64,000 bases of DNA from Blepharisma stoltei (Eukaryota; Ciliophora; Heterotrichea; Heterotrichida; Blepharismidae), in contig CAJZBQ010000055.1 of assembly GCA_914767885.1 (NCBI GenBank), positions 558,001 to 622,000 on the forward strand. The letters are read 5' to 3'. Made by a program: the position numbers and the translations under genes. Positions 1 to 12,153 of the stretch are shown in pieces. How positions within the stretch are numbered: position 1 is the stretch's first letter; each line of letters starts with the position of its first letter. The notes below the pieces were generated by a model. It was not told the origin of the DNA. It made no database searches and saw only the letters and a program-made list of their open reading frames with translations.

Positions 1-2542
1 TTGCACTATGCGGGCCTAAAGTTTGCACAGCAGAGGATTATCAGCAGCTTCTGGCAAATCATACATTTTATCAGACCATATCAGAAAAAATACAATTTCA
101 TAACCCTTTATAGCCTGAGTGCTCATTTGTAGGGGTTATACTATATATATGGCCGACACTAAAAGTTGGTTTTACGTTGCTAGGCGATAAATTAACTCCC
201 AAATTGAATTACCTATCTCATTCAAATCATAGGAAAAGAGAAATGGAAAATCAACCCCCCAATAACTTCATTATTGGGCATAGCTCAAATCAGATATAGT
301 ATAGGGCTATAATTGATTTAGAGCAGCTTAAAGCTGCTGAAACAGCATTGCCTGTGATTTTTCCTAAAGAGTATATTGATGATAATTTCGAAGATTTTAG
401 TACCGGAGCAATTCTTATGATAACTTTTATTTGCATTGTTGGAGTGATAGGACTTTATGCAACATCTCTCGAATACTATTTATTGTCGAAAAAATCGAAA
501 GAAATAGTGGCAGAAAAAGCAGAAATGATAGAGCCAAGAGCTGAGGATTCAACTTTGGTTAAGTTAGTCCTATGTTTTTCATTAATTTGAAACATTTATT
601 AATTTTTTTATTTTTAGAATTTTATATAGCGAATTGCACTAATTAGGCTCCAAACTTGGCAAAATTCCACATGTGGAGACAAAACCCGCTTGTGAAGTTC
701 CCAATCAGAATAGCTCCACATATGGATTTGCTCCACACTTGGAATGATTTCTCCAATGTAAAGCCCAATCTCTAATCAATGCAATTTACTATACTATTTC
801 ATTTTTGAATATTTTTAATTATCCATTAATTTCTAATACCAAAAAGCTTTTTGTCAGTAGAAGTCAAGAAAGGCTTGGAAAAAAAGACTCAATGGAATTA
901 TTAAATAGTGTAAGAGTGTTATCCATCAGCTGGGTTCTCAATGGTCACGTCCTTTTGATGCTTTATTATGTTACAGTCATATCCAACGCTGATACTTATA
1001 TTAAAGAAGTTTCCAAATCTCAATATATAATCCCATTAGCTGGAGAGTTTGCTGTTGATACCTTTTTTTGAGTGTCAGGTTTTCTCGTCACATATTTGCT
1101 TATCCACGATATAAATAATTCAAAGAAAATGAACTGGCTTATGATTTACGTTCACAGGTATCTTCGTATAACACCTTTATATTTATTTTGTATTTTATTG
1201 TTTTGGGCTCTTCAAAAGCATATTGGGAATGGCCCAATATTTTTTACTGGAGATATTATATACTTTTTTTATTAATTCTTATAATATTATAGTAAAAATA
1301 TTAAAGATGTCAAATTCAGTCTAAAATAATTTAAATAATGAATGCAAAAATCATTGGTGGACAAATATTTTGTATCTTAATAATTTTATTCCTAAAGGCA
1401 ATGGAAGTGGATGCTTTACTACAAGCTGGTACTTAGCTAATGATATGCAGTTTTTTATTATCACTCCTCCAATTCTTTATATTTATCATAGGCTTAATAA
1501 AGTTGCGGCATGGGGTATTTCGGTGGCTCTTATTTTTGAGTCAATGCTAAGCTCAGGACTTATTGTAAATCACTATGGTTTAAATGCAGTTACCCAGTCT
1601 CTGAATAATACTGAATATTATTTCGATAAGTACTATAACAAGCCTTATTGTAGAATTGGAGTTTATTTCGTAGGGGTTTTGACAGGGATTATAGTATATT
1701 CTTATAGGAAATATCAAAATAAAAATGAAGTTTATGATAAAATTTCGGTTTGGGTTGGTAGACAGCTTGAAAATAAAGCTATAAGGTACGCTGTCGGACT
1801 TTTTGGGCTTACTCTTATCAATTTATAAGATCTATGTATAAATAGCTCGGCAATATGTAATTCTTTTATTAAAAATCTATAAATAATAATTTATTGATTT
1901 ATAGTTATCATTAAATAATTTTACTGTAAAAAGTATATTGATTTTTGTCCAATATGATATATAATATTTAAATAAATATAGCATAGATGTACTAGAATTC
2001 ATAATATCAATAAACAGTAATTTTATAAAAAGTGGCTTAAAGTAAAATATATTATTAGCCAAGTTTAAATCAGCTAAGCATACTCTTTTAAGCACCCAGG
2101 CAAGGACTTTAAATACGACCACTGAAATAATACTCAAAATGTTATTTTTCTTGCATTTGGCAGAGTTTCTTTTGGAATCGGACTCACTTGTTTATGTTTA
2201 CCAGCATTTTTAGGTCATTTCACTTGGATGACTTGAATTTTGACTTGGGATCTGTGAACTCCTCTTGCAAGACTATCATTTTGTGTCTATTTAATTCACT
2301 ATAATATTCTTGATATGACCTACAGAAGTATAAAAACTGCAACCGTGCTTAACGAGTTTACACTCATAAGGGATTCAGTTTTCTTTATTATTCTCGCATA
2401 TATAATTTCGATCCCAATTGTACTTTTAATTGAGATGCCAGCTTTTGGAATTGAAAAAGTCATATTTTCTTCAACACATAGAAAATCACTAAAACAAGAT
2501 AATAAGCAAGTTCAATTGGAGCCTTTGGTTGGGAATAAATAA
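1..2542 (+). CDS. NRF-6-like multipass acyltransferase, copy A (5' partial, interrupted by four IESs)
   Basis: The 5' end lies outside the window. Coding blocks (about 2-110, 312-584, 829-1258, 1338-1827, 2083-2542) align in order with the complete copy downstream. Recognisable parts are a Cys-containing N-terminal NRF region, the IFPKEYIDDNFED segment, the HRYLRITPLY segment, and the SWYLANDMQFF-type motif of NRF-6/OAC-like acyltransferase-3 proteins, followed by several hydrophobic membrane segments. In-frame TGA stands where copy B has TGG (around 1069 and in the TWILTWDLWTPLAR-like region near 2232-2252). Each gap closes in frame when TA-to-TA or direct-repeat DNA is removed. The family transfers acyl groups in membranes; the substrate here is unknown. 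The gap at 1828-2082 is the least certain, because about seven residues present in copy B are missing. It could be a decaying copy, but the conserved frame argues against that. Confidence 0.8.
111..311. mobile_element. TA-bounded IES/MITE with TATAGCC...GGGCTATA ends in acyltransferase copy A
   Basis: Flanking TA dinucleotides lie at 109-110 and 310-311, and the ends are inverted repeats (TATAGCC / GGGCTATA). Removal with one TA kept joins ...FHNPL to IDLEQLKAAETALPVIF in frame. The inner part shares a short stretch (around GGTTATACT...CCGACA) with the insertion at 45.6 kb. Confidence 0.75.
585..828. mobile_element. IES with ATTAATTT direct repeats, carrying a nested TATAG-type element
   Basis: ATTAATTT occurs at both ends. 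Keeping one copy gives FSLISNTKKLFVSRSQERLG, colinear with copy B (FSFMTNFQKLFTSRSQEKLG). Inside, 627-793 has inverted ends TATAGCGAATTGCA / TGCAATTTACTATA and short stretches of a decayed CCACATGTGG palindrome resembling the elements at 25.4 and 45.8 kb. Confidence 0.75.
1259..1337. mobile_element. Short TA-bounded IES (79 bp)
   Basis: TA at 1257-1258 and 1336-1337. Removal gives GDINECKNHWW, matching GDNINAGCKNHWW of copy B. AT-rich, no repeat family recognised. Confidence 0.75.
1828..2082. mobile_element. Probable TA-bounded IES (about 255 bp)
   Basis: The frame stops after ...GLTLINL and resumes at YSFKHPGKDFKYDHWNNTQN, homologous to YPGTLMEYSHWSHSQN in copy B. TA at 1826-1827 and 2081-2082 gives an in-frame join, but other TA pairs are possible and a few residues are missing relative to copy B. 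Confidence 0.5.
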
Positions 2543-3362
2543 TTTAATATAGCGAAATAGCTTTTTAAGTATAAGCTTTAATTTTTTTTAAAAAATCAAT
2601 AACTCTATCAATTTAATGCATATTGGTATAAAAGAATATAAGCATTTTTACTAGCTGCTGTTGCCTTATATTTATATACCAAATCAGAAAAGGGATACCA
2701 CGTAGAAATCTTTTCATTGCAAATAGGTATATATAAAATTAATAATGGTTAAAATATAATAGACTTTTTTGGCATAGCTTGCTATTCAATGCGTCTCAAA
2801 AATTTTTTACTTATCATCTGTGGCAGGGATAAGGGTTTTACAAGTTTTTTTATATATAAAATTATGAATAAATTCCATTTTGAGTATATACATATCTTGG
2901 CGAGAAAAATGAAATTTAAATTAAATCGTCATAATTTGCGTTTCATATTATAGAAAAGCAAGTTATTTGATATCTATAGCATGAATAGTGCCCTTAATCA
3001 ATCATTATACATGAAATTTAAACTATTGCACAATCATCCAAAAAATATTCTATTGATTTTAATTACTCATTCCAAAAATAGTTTTATCTATTTTAAATCA
3101 TTAGTGTTCATAAAATTTTACGCTCTTGATAACCCAAAGCTTATCTCCCATAAATTTATGCTGGCTAAATTTGAAGTTCACCCTATCTATTTTTATCAAC
3201 AATCCTATACTTGCGATATTTACGAAATCTCTTTTATTCTACATCTAGCCTTGAAGCTTTCTTTATAGATATCTTCATTAATATTCCTTCTCCTCATAAA
3301 TCCTAAAAGATTTTTATCAATTTCTCTGATAAATATGTCACTGGTGAAGAAATAACAATAAA
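2543..3362. other. Intergenic spacer between acyltransferase copies
   Basis: AT-rich, without a supported gene. A 95-codon open frame at 2981-3268 has no homology cue and skewed composition, so I do not call it. No clear repeat ends seen. Confidence 0.4.
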
Positions 3363-5649
3363 ATGAAGGGCGTGATATTTATATCTCTTTTCATAGTCTT
3401 TTCTCAGTCAATTCTCTTGGAATGTGCTAAGGAATGGGATAAGATAATTAAAAGTGCCTCAGGGATCTACGATATTAATCGTTCAAACTACACCAAAATG
3501 TTTTTGTACTCTGGGTTTTCGCTCAATAACCTAGGACAATATGACGCTTGCAATGATATGGAAGGCACTAAGTACCTTCTAATTATGATTTATCCTTTTC
3601 CAGTAATGGGAATGGCACTATGCGGACCAGAAGTGTGCACAATTGAAGACTATGAAAAAATGCTGAATGGTCAATTTGCATTATCGTCAGTAATGCCAGA
3701 CATTCATGCTTTACGTAGCAATCTCACAGCAAGCATCAATTTTCCTATGATTTTTCCGAAGGAGTATATAGATGACAATTTTGAAGACTATTCAGCTGGG
3801 GTTATACTTATGATTCTTTTTATTTCTATAGTAGCAACAGTGTGTATTATTGCGACCAGTGTTGACTTTTATATGAGCACTGTTACAAAAAATCAAGGAA
3901 AACAGCCAAATAGTGTCCCTATAGTTATTAAATATCTCTTGTGTTTCTCATTTATGACAAACTTCCAAAAGCTATTCACAAGCCGAAGCCAAGAAAAACT
4001 TGGAAAAAGAGACACTTTGGACATCCTTAATGGAGTAAGAGTTATGTCAATAGGCTGGGTTATTTATGGCCATGTCATTTTTTTCTCCTGGACCCAAGGA
4101 GTTCTAGTCAACGCATCAGATATAATCAATTTCTTAAAAGGGCCAACCACAGTGGTTCCTTTATCCGGAACTTATGCTGTTGACTCCTTTTTTTGGCTTT
4201 CCGGGCTATTAGTAGGCTATTTATTAATCCTCGAAATAAATAACTCCAAAAAAATGAACTGGCCAATGGTCTATATTCACCGTTACCTTAGTCCCCCTCC
4301 CTAGGTTATTTTTTTTTTTAAAAAAATTTATATATAAATTATAGAAAAAAATTTTCGAAATTTGAAAAAAATCCTATTTGAAAGCAAATATTAATTTAAT
4401 TTCTAAAATATATGTTTTTAAATCGCAATTTGTTTTAAAATTAAATAAATTAATAGAGATTTCATTATAGTAAGTATTATATCAAAAATTTTTTCGCTCA
4501 TGGAGGCGGATTTTGGGCAAAAAATAGGGATTTTTCTAATGTTTTTCTTTGCTAATGGAGGGGGGAGTCAGGATAATTCCTTTATATATGTTTGTATTGC
4601 TATTTTTTTGGGCTTTACAAAAACATATAGGAGGTGGTCCGCTTTGGTTTGAAGGCGACAACATTAATGCTGGTTGCAAAAATCATTGATGGACAAATCT
4701 ATTATTTGTCAATAATGTTGTGCCAGATTGGAAAGGAAGCAGCTGCTTAAACCAAAGCTGGTACTTGGCCAATGATATGCAATTTTTTATTCTAACTCCG
4801 CCGATTCTTTATATATACCATAAGTACAATAAATATTTCGGCTGGGCTGTCCTGTGGGCTTTGACTGGGATTTCGATTTTGGTAACAGGACTAATAGCGC
4901 ATCATTTTACACTGAATGCGATGCCTACTGCACAAATCAATGGGATTAACTATTTTCAATATTATTATAACAAGCCGTATTGTAGAGTAGCTCCTTATAT
5001 CATGGGAATCATTACTGGGCTAGTGATTTATGCTTATAGAGCTTACAAAGATAAAAAAAATTATTATGACCCTGTTTCCATTTGGATTGGAAATAAACTT
5101 GAAGACCCACTCATTAGATATGTATTTGGCTTCATCGGGCTTAGCCTCATATCAATCCTAGTGTGGGTTCAATATGATACCTTGGAGTATCCAGGCACAT
5201 TAATGGAATACTCTCATTGGTCCCATTCCCAAAATGAAGCATTTGTCACTCTTTGTAGGCCTCTCTTTGGCTTAGGACTGACCTTGTTATTGCTCCCATC
5301 CTTGCTTGGCCATTTTAATTTCATCACATGGGTTCTTTCCTGGGACATATGGACACCTCTTGCAAGACTGACCTTTGCAGTCTATTTAATCCATGTGAAC
5401 GTCATTGTAATTTGTTATGGAAGCCAAAAAGCATCATACATGCTTGATGATTTTACTGTTGTAAAAGATACCATTTTTTACTTTGTGGTTTGCTATATCC
5501 TGGCATTGCCTTTTGTGCTTATGATTGAAATGCCAGCACTTGCGGTAGAGAAAATGGCGTTTTTAAGGGCAAGAGCGAAGCCAAATGTGGAGCAGGAAAA
5601 TAAGTCAGTATTATTGCTGCCGGTAGAAGGAAAGAAAGAAGCTAATTAG
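3363..5649 (+). CDS. NRF-6-like multipass acyltransferase, copy B (complete, interrupted by one MITE)
   Basis: Starts with a hydrophobic signal sequence (MKGVIFISLFIVFSQSILL), followed by a Cys-containing luminal NRF domain of about 130 residues, a first membrane segment, then the acyltransferase-3 domain with the VRVMSIGWVIYGHVIFF segment (His in the position usual for this family), HRYL...IIPLYMF, CKNHWWTNLLF, SWYLANDMQFF and a series of membrane helices up to the charged C-terminus. The single interruption at 4291-4567 is a C/G-tipped MITE; its removal gives HRYLRIIPLYMF in frame. TGA codes Trp in NHWWT. Ends at TAG 5647-5649. By family it is an integral membrane acyltransferase; related C. 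elegans proteins act in lipid and yolk transport, and the role in a ciliate is unknown. It is a tandem paralog of the preceding gene. Confidence 0.9.
4291..4567. mobile_element. C/G-tipped MITE with TNA target duplication, inside copy B
   Basis: Ends GTCCCCCTCC / GGAGGGGGGAG, flanked by TTA (4288-4290) and TCA (4568-4570). Excision leaving one triplet restores the reading frame. The interior contains the TTTTGGGCAAAAAATAGGGA and TTTTTCTAATG motifs shared with MITE family 1. Confidence 0.8.
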
Positions 5650-5705
5650 GCTAATTATTCCTTTAGCAATTAATTTATAATAGATAAAATAAGATTTTTT
5701 TATGT

Positions 5706-8700
5706 TTAAGACATATTAGCTCTTCTATTAGCTGTAATCTTTGTATAGATATGCCCTCCTTTTCTCCTAAACAAATTGATTTCTGTTTTCAGCTCTGCTA
5801 TCTTCTGCCTTTGCAATTCAATGATTTCTTTCAGCCTCTGTTGCTCTTGATTAATATCATCCTGCTTATTTTCTTCTTCTTCCTTGAAAATTTCTTTATT
5901 TCCTAAATCCAGCTGTTTATTTTTCTTCATAATGCTTTCAAGTCTATCATGCCTAAGCTGCAATAAATCTGTATTTCTCTTACTCCAATATAATTACTAT
6001 ATATTTTATTAAATTAAATCCTATTATATTGATTTTTCCTATAAAATAGGAAAGCTAGTAGCAAATCTTAAGCTTTCTCTTGCACTTGAAAGCTCTTCTT
6101 TAGCTTCTTCAATCCTTTTAGATGCATCTCTTTCTGCTTTATTAAAGTCTGACTTAAGCTTTGCTAGCTGCTCACTAGGTTCTGCATATTTTAAGTTATC
6201 AAGCTTGATGGCATGGCCAAATCTTAAAGCTTGAATTGCTTCATATTTTTTCTTGGCTTCTTCTTTTTTCTTTTCCCTTGTCTTGCATTTCTTTTCTAAC
6301 TGTTTCATATCTTTTTGCAGGTCTTCTTTTCGGAGTATTTCGTCACTTTTTTCTCTGATAAGCTCTACGATTCTGTTCCTAAGCTTGTTAAATTCTTCGT
6401 TTGTGAATAAAACAGCATCTTCTGGGAATTTAGTTTTGAAAAAGATGGAGATTGAGGTAAGGTCTAGGGTGACTGGAGAGCTGATTCCTAGTGGATTCGA
6501 TACTTTTAGGAAGCTAGAGGAAGATTTTATGTGATTGGGAATACGGAATCCATGACAGGATTTTTCCTGTCCAACAGACGAAAGATTGAAGGCGCAAAGT
6601 CATTCATACTACTGGGAAGCAATATATGCCTATTTGAGCAAGATAGTCTAGAAGGAGACATATGGCGCTTCCTTTGTACCCAAAACAATAATAGGCGTTA
6701 AGAGAGTCCTTTATTGTAGGATTTGACCCAAACATGGCCGGATTAGTTTCTTCAAGAGACTGCTGAAGTCATTATTTCTGGTGATGTCTTCATAAAAGGG
6801 CGTGATTTACAATAGGCAATTAGGACCTCTTAAGCCTGAAGCCGGCATTTGGACGAAGAGGAGTTGAAATAATCCTCAGAGACCTTTATAATTTATCTTA
6901 ATCTAACCTAATCTGGGGAACTTATAAATTTTTATATAATAAAAAATATATACCTTAAAAAATAAAAACACATAAAATTCTCCCCATCTTCTAAATGTTT
7001 AGGCAGTGCTTCATCTTGAATGATCTGTATTTGGTCTTGTGAAAGAATAATTGACACCAGCAGCTGGTTTAATTTCTGCATTTTATCTCTTTGGAATTCT
7101 TGAATTTCAGTCTCAGTCTTATGTATTGCTTGAGAAATCTGCCTTTCTTTCTTTTCCACATCTTCTTGTTTTTTCTTCAATTCATTAATAATTTGTTTTT
7201 TTGCATTAGAACTTTCTACCAAATCAAGCCTTGATTCTCTTAGCTGGACGACCTCTTCGAATAAATTCATATCACAATCATTAGGGCACAAATCTAAATT
7301 TTGGTCTTCGTCTTCATCAGACTCGTCTGAACTTATGTCACTTATGGCTGGCTGTATTAAATTTAAAAAAAATATTTATATTTAATAAAAAATGAGGGTA
7401 TAGGAATCAGGATAATTCTTCTTCTTCCTCTTCCTCCTCTTCTTCCTCTTCGCTTTCTTTTCGTTTTTTCTTCTTTTTTCGCTTGATATTTCGGTCGAGA
7501 ACAGCTTGAAGTTCTTTGGCAAATGCACTGCCTTCTACCATGGAGTTAAAAGTTGCGTAAATTTCTTTGTGCTTTTGGGTAATTTCTTCTTGGTCTTTTT
7601 GATGGATTTCATATTGACGGTTGATTTCTGCGATTTCTGATAAAAGAGCTTGCTTGTCTTCGTTGAGTTTTTCTATTTTTGCGGAGAGTCTTTGGTCATC
7701 TGGTTCCATTTCATCGAGTAGGTTTAATTCTAAATAATAAGTAATCAGCTTCATATCAATTTGTTTTAAGTCACTTTCTATCTCTTTTATAGAAATATTT
7801 TTTAAAACAAATAAATTTTTTGTTATAAAAAAACATTTTTTGCAATAAAAATTGCATTTTTAATATTTTTTTATAGAAGAATTAAGTAATATTTTTGTTC
7901 TTGCTGCTGCTTTAGTGCTTCATTAAAATGGATAATTCTTTTTTTAATTTCTCCATCAAGCCTTTTTTTCTCATTCAGCAGCTTTAAGTCTTTATGAGCT
8001 TTAAACATTTTTTCAGCTTCAGTCAAGCCTTTATTTTTTTTCTTTCGTGAGTCACGAGGTGAAGTTAAAGCAGCGACTTCTTCAACTTTTTTAGGCGATG
8101 ACAAAACTGGCTTTATAGTTTTGGATTTCGCAAATTCAGTTAGATCGTCACTCGAAATCAAATAATAATGCTCAGGCCATTCCTCATCTTTAAAAGTTGG
8201 CTCCACAAGCTCTTCTTCTATACCTAGCTCATGATTTATATCAGAAATCCTTTGGTACTGCTCTTTAATCCAGTCAATCAGCCTCACTTTATTTTCTCTC
8301 AGTGCCAAAAGTCTGCTATTTAGCTCCATTTTCAAGTTATGAGCACTTTCCATAAGTAAAAACATCTGCCTGCGCTTTTGTGATGCATTTACACACAGAT
8401 TTTTGGGCACTACATAGTCAGGGCTTGTTTTTAGCTTAAAATCTCCCATCGTTGCTTTCGCTGTTTCTATATCTCTTTGGTCCATTGGGTCAATAGCTTT
8501 ATCACTAGGCTCCTGCTTTCTTTTTGCGTCAATTTTAGTTTTTCTTTCCTCCCTGAGCTTTGTCCTTTTTTCTCTGTCTTCTTGTGCTTTAGACTTCTTT
8601 TTTCCTTCAATTTTCCCAGCTACTATTTGTGAAGAAATCCTGAACTCAGTTTTGGTCTCTTCTAGCCTCTCGCTTTGCTCTATAGGGTGCTGAGAAAATT

Positions 8701-11700
8701 TGCCTGGAGACATGGCGCTTTCTGCATCTGAAATGATGCTTCCTTGTTTATAGCGGCCTTCTTCTTCAAGAAATGCTTGGATTTGGGTAAGATTGGAGAC
8801 TAAAAAGTCGGATGGCTTGTTGACGCGGAAAGAAGTGACGAATTCTTCAGAGTTTAAGGCTCGGACTTGGAATCTTTCAATTGATACGTTATCTAAGAAA
8901 TATTGCTTGTATTTTTCGACTGAAAGCCTTGAATATTCGCTACCCCAGGCGTTTTCTTTTTGGACTTCGTCCAATAGTTCTTTATTTCTCCCATTCAGCA
9001 TCTCATAGTACTCAGGATCTACCCTCAGCTCTTCTTCAGACAGCCGATATTTCTCCTCTAGTGCTGCGTTTTCTTTTTGCAATGATTCAAAAATTTCTCG
9101 AAGTGCTGCTATGTCTTGCCTTTTCCTGTCCTTTTTCATCTCAGCAAGGGTCCTTTTTTTGTCTTCGTCAGTTTTCAACTTGTCCATTTGCAAAGAATAT
9201 ATGATTATGATTACGATTAATTAGGCTATTAAAGTGATACCTTCTTCTACAGGGATGGGAGAGATTCCCTTTTAAAAACCCAGTTGGTAACCTTGATAGC
9301 CCTTGCTCCAGGCAAGCATTCCAGAGGACGACCCAAAAAGGTCCAGAAAGCTTACACTGGTTAGTTTACCTTACTGATAATTCAGCTTTAGCACATGCCC
9401 TGCCTAAGGGTCACCCTCCTCGAGTGTGTCAAGCAGAAAAGCAAACCTATAATAATAAAATCGGTAAAGGAAGAATAGCTCTCGGAGAAACTAATTCCAT
9501 ACGTAGCATTTTATTATTAAGCAAAGAATACACAGTCGGGTCCTCAATTTCATCAGAAATTTTTTGTAAATTTTGTGGCTGCTCTTCTAGCCTTAATGAT
9601 CCAGCTCCCAGCTCATGTTTAGGCTCACTGCTAGGTGGCATAAATTGTCCATTTTTGGCAGCATCCAAAATTTCTTCAGGGTAAAGCTCAGATATAAACA
9701 TAGTCCCATCTTCTGAAATTGTGGTCGCATAAGTTTCATTATGGTTTAATTGTACTTTTTTTACCTTGGATTTTATATCATGAGGACGGGTTGATAAGAA
9801 ACGGTCAGTATTTTTTAAGCTGTGGAGCTCATAAGTACCATCTGCATAAGAAGAAGCGATAAAATGCTTGGAAAAGCTGATGCTTTGGTTTAAAGATGGG
9901 GAGGTAGGGATTGCAAAATTAGGACGATCTGAGCTGAATTCACAGACATAGAAGAAGCCGTTATATGGAGCATCTGCTGAGAGGATAAATTGGTCAGGGT
10001 TGAGTGGGAAGTATTTAGCAGACAAAATAGGGGCTGGTGGCCATTCATCGTCAACTTTTTGCTCGCCTGGTCTTTTTGGCGGCATTAAAAATTCTTCTTC
10101 TTCAGTTGGCTTTTTCTTTTGAAACTCCATCATTTTAATTTTCCAGCTTTTCCTTGGCAGCTCTACCTCATAAGAATGCAAAGTGTCCAGGGTTATTTTA
10201 TCAGGTCTATTAATTTCAAAAATTTCTCCTGATTGCATCCCTAGCAAAATCCTATCAGACGACACATGCCAATCTATATCTTTTATTTGGCTTGGCAATG
10301 GGGTAATACAAACAGGGTCTAAATTCCCATTTTCCTGGACGTCAAAGAAAAAAATTGTATTATCTGCCCCCACAGTAACTAAATGGCTTCCGTCTGGGGA
10401 ATATTTCATAAAAATAACAGCTGCGTCATGAGGTTTCCAAGCTCCTAATAAGCTAAACTTATCAGAATCCAAAAAGCTGAGCCTTATAATCCCATTATCA
10501 AAACCAGTTAAAATCATTTTCCCTTGATTAATAGGTGTATGTGGCGACCAAGCCAAAGACTGTCCTTTTCCAAGCCATTTTGAGCAAAATAATTCTTTTT
10601 GGTTCACAAAATCCCAAGCTCTTGTAGTGGAGTCCTCACCTATAGTAACTGCAATATTATGGTCTTCAGATATAGCTAAATCAGTGATTTTTCCTGCATG
10701 AAATTCCATAATGGTCTGCTGATCAATAAAATCATCAGAAATTTTTATAATTTTTCCTTTGCGGTCTACCACAAACCAGCAGTTGTCTCCTTTGATTAAA
10801 TTCATGATTTGAGCGGCGTCTCCGATTAACACCTGATGTTTACTTGATATAGAAAACTCATAGCCTTCTTCAGGGTCAGCTGACATTACTTTGTTCAAGT
10901 CCCACCATTTTATATACCCATCAGTGCCTGCAGTCATAACTTCGTCACCTTCTATTATCACACATTCTATTGCGCCATTGTGGCAAGGCTTTTTATCGTT
11001 AAGCATAAAAAGAGCTTTAATGAGGGTACCTTCCCATAATATTAAATTTCCATATTCACTGCCAGATAAAACCTTGCCGTCAGGAAGCTCGACAAAACCA
11101 TTGATATCGCTGAGCTCGACTTGGCCGAATTTTCCAAGGTCTCCTTGGAGCTTGAGACCGGTGAAGGTTTTGGCCATTTTCCAGAATCTGATGTGGGCAG
11201 TTCCGCTGGTGATGATTTCTTCTTCGTATTTGGGAGAAAAAGTGACTCTGTAAATTTCTTGACCAAAAGCTTTGCTTTTTAGGATGACTCGCTCTTGGAG
11301 CCAGTCCCAGACTGTTAGCATGTAGTCTGTGACACTTCCGACGCTTGCAAGCATTTTTCCACTTCCACTCCAGGCGAGGGAGCTATAAGCAGTTTCAGTG
11401 CCTTTTCGAAGGATTCTATAGAGCTTTAAAGAAGGGAATTCATATATACTATTTTATAAGAATTGTATATAAATTTATATAAAAAATTATTATTGCAAAT
11501 TCATAAAAAATAATATATATACCATAAGGATTGATTTTTCTGAATAATGCCAAGGCTACGCCTTGGCTTGAATATAATTTTAAAAAAAAAATAAAAAATC
11601 ATTTAATATAAATTTTGATATAAATATTTGGCCAATCTCCTTTTTCGCCAATAGCAAAATATTTCCTCTGAGGATGAACTGTGATGGCGCCAATTCCTCC

Positions 11701-12039
11701 TCCATCTTTGCTAAAGAAAATTTGTCTTTCCTGGGTCGCCACATTATAGATATGATAAGTTGTCCCAATCGCAAAAATTACTTCATTGGCTGACAGGATG
11801 TGGAAGTTGTTCCTTTTGTCAGCGTCAAAGCCAGCACACCAATGGAATTTGGAAAGCTTTGAGGATATTGAAGAGTCAGGAAGAATTTTTTCTGAATGGG
11901 TTGAAGAGTAGAAATAGTCAAGTGGGATTTTAGGGACCTCTTCTTGGGCTGACTCCTCTGCCTCGATTTCATTGGCAGGGGCTTGGTCTGCTTTGGGTAA
12001 GTTTTGGTTTTCTTCAGACGGTTTTTTGACTTCTTCCAT
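5706..12039 (-). CDS. CFAP44: Cilia- and flagella-associated protein 44 (CFAP44/WDR52-like), interrupted by several insertions
   Basis: An acidic N-terminus and a WD-repeat region (about 700 residues; 12039 to about 9500) are followed by a long coiled-coil tail. The diagnostic CFAP44 stretch reads FTGLKLQGDLGKFG, then FVELPDGKVLSGSEYGN and LILWEG. After the WD region come charged coiled coils, a poly-Glu block near 7410-7440, the LCPNDCDMNLFEEV...LRESRLDL motif typical of the CFAP44 middle region, and more coiled coil to the TAA at 5706. CFAP44 with CFAP43 forms the tether/tether-head complex linking inner dynein arm f to the axonemal doublet. Interruptions at about 11449-11620, 9188-9495, 7791-7884, 7322-7430, 6541-6930 and 5983-6048 all carry stops or shift the frame, and most close precisely. 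Identification is from motif recall, not a search. Confidence 0.9.
5983..6048. mobile_element. Short TA-bounded IES in CFAP44 coiled coil
   Basis: On the minus strand the frame ends ...FATSFPIL-stop and resumes at KRNTDLLQLRHDRLES. TA at 5981-5982 and 6047-6048 gives an in-frame join; neighbouring TAs in the same phase make the exact left edge ambiguous. Confidence 0.65.
6541..6930 (+). mobile_element. SINE-like insertion within an IES of CFAP44
   Basis: GC-richer than its surroundings and without open frames. Its 3' part (TTGAAATAATCCTC, then GAGACCTTTATAAT) matches the 3' end of the SINE-like element at 60950-61377, and it ends in a TTAATCTAACCTAATC tail. The host sequence around it has inverted ends GATTTTATGTG / CACATAAAATTC, so the SINE may sit inside an older IES. 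Exact excision points are unresolved. Confidence 0.6.
7322..7430. mobile_element. TA-bounded IES in CFAP44 (approximate ends)
   Basis: Minus-strand coding ...EEEEELS meets AT-rich non-coding DNA and resumes at ISDISSDESDEDEDQNLDLCPNDCD. Several TA pairs in the same phase give in-frame joins, so the edges are approximate. Confidence 0.55.
7791..7884. mobile_element. TA-bounded IES in CFAP44 (94 bp)
   Basis: TA at 7789-7790 and 7883-7884. Excision gives QQEQKYYLKEIESDLKQID, continuing the coiled coil. Strongly AT-rich. Confidence 0.65.
9188..9495 (-). mobile_element. SINE-like element with 5-bp target duplication in CFAP44
   Basis: Flanked by TCCAT at 9183-9187 and 9496-9500. On the minus strand it ends in a TAATCGTAATCATAATCAT tail. 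It is much less AT-rich than nearby IESs. Removing it with one TCCAT gives LLNNKMLRMDKLKTDEDKK in frame, joining the WD region to the coiled coil. Confidence 0.75.
11449..11620. mobile_element. TA-bounded IES in CFAP44 WD domain
   Basis: TA at 11447-11448 and 11619-11620. Excision gives WPNIYIYEFPSLKLYRIL, the same length as the PDIIIYEYPSL segment of vertebrate CFAP44 as I remember it. The interior carries a small CCAAGGC-TAC-GCCTTGG hairpin near 11550. Confidence 0.8.
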
Positions 12040-12153
12040 AATTTTTATTTAAGAAATGTTTAAAGAAAGAGACGAAAACTGATTTTTAAGATTTTTAAGG
12101 CGCGGTTGGTGCTGATGGGCAATTAAAAGATAGATTTAATAAATTGGTAATAA

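Noticed and set aside
1877-2137. 86-codon minus-strand open frame
   Set aside because: Opposite to the acyltransferase gene and mostly inside a probable IES; low-complexity hydrophobic translation.
1-2542. Copy A acyltransferase as a pseudogene
   Set aside because: Apparent stops are TGA=Trp or lie inside removable insertions; the restored frame keeps family motifs.
2981-3268. 95-codon plus-strand open frame in the spacer
   Set aside because: No homology cue, AT-driven composition, not supported by neighbours.
4291-4567. A conventional GT-AG intron in acyltransferase copy B
   Set aside because: GT-AG splicing here puts the downstream frame out of phase; removal at the TNA repeats is in frame, and true introns here are 15-16 nt.
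8793-9204. Plus-strand open frames opposite CFAP44
   Set aside because: Antisense shadows of a strongly coding minus-strand coiled coil.
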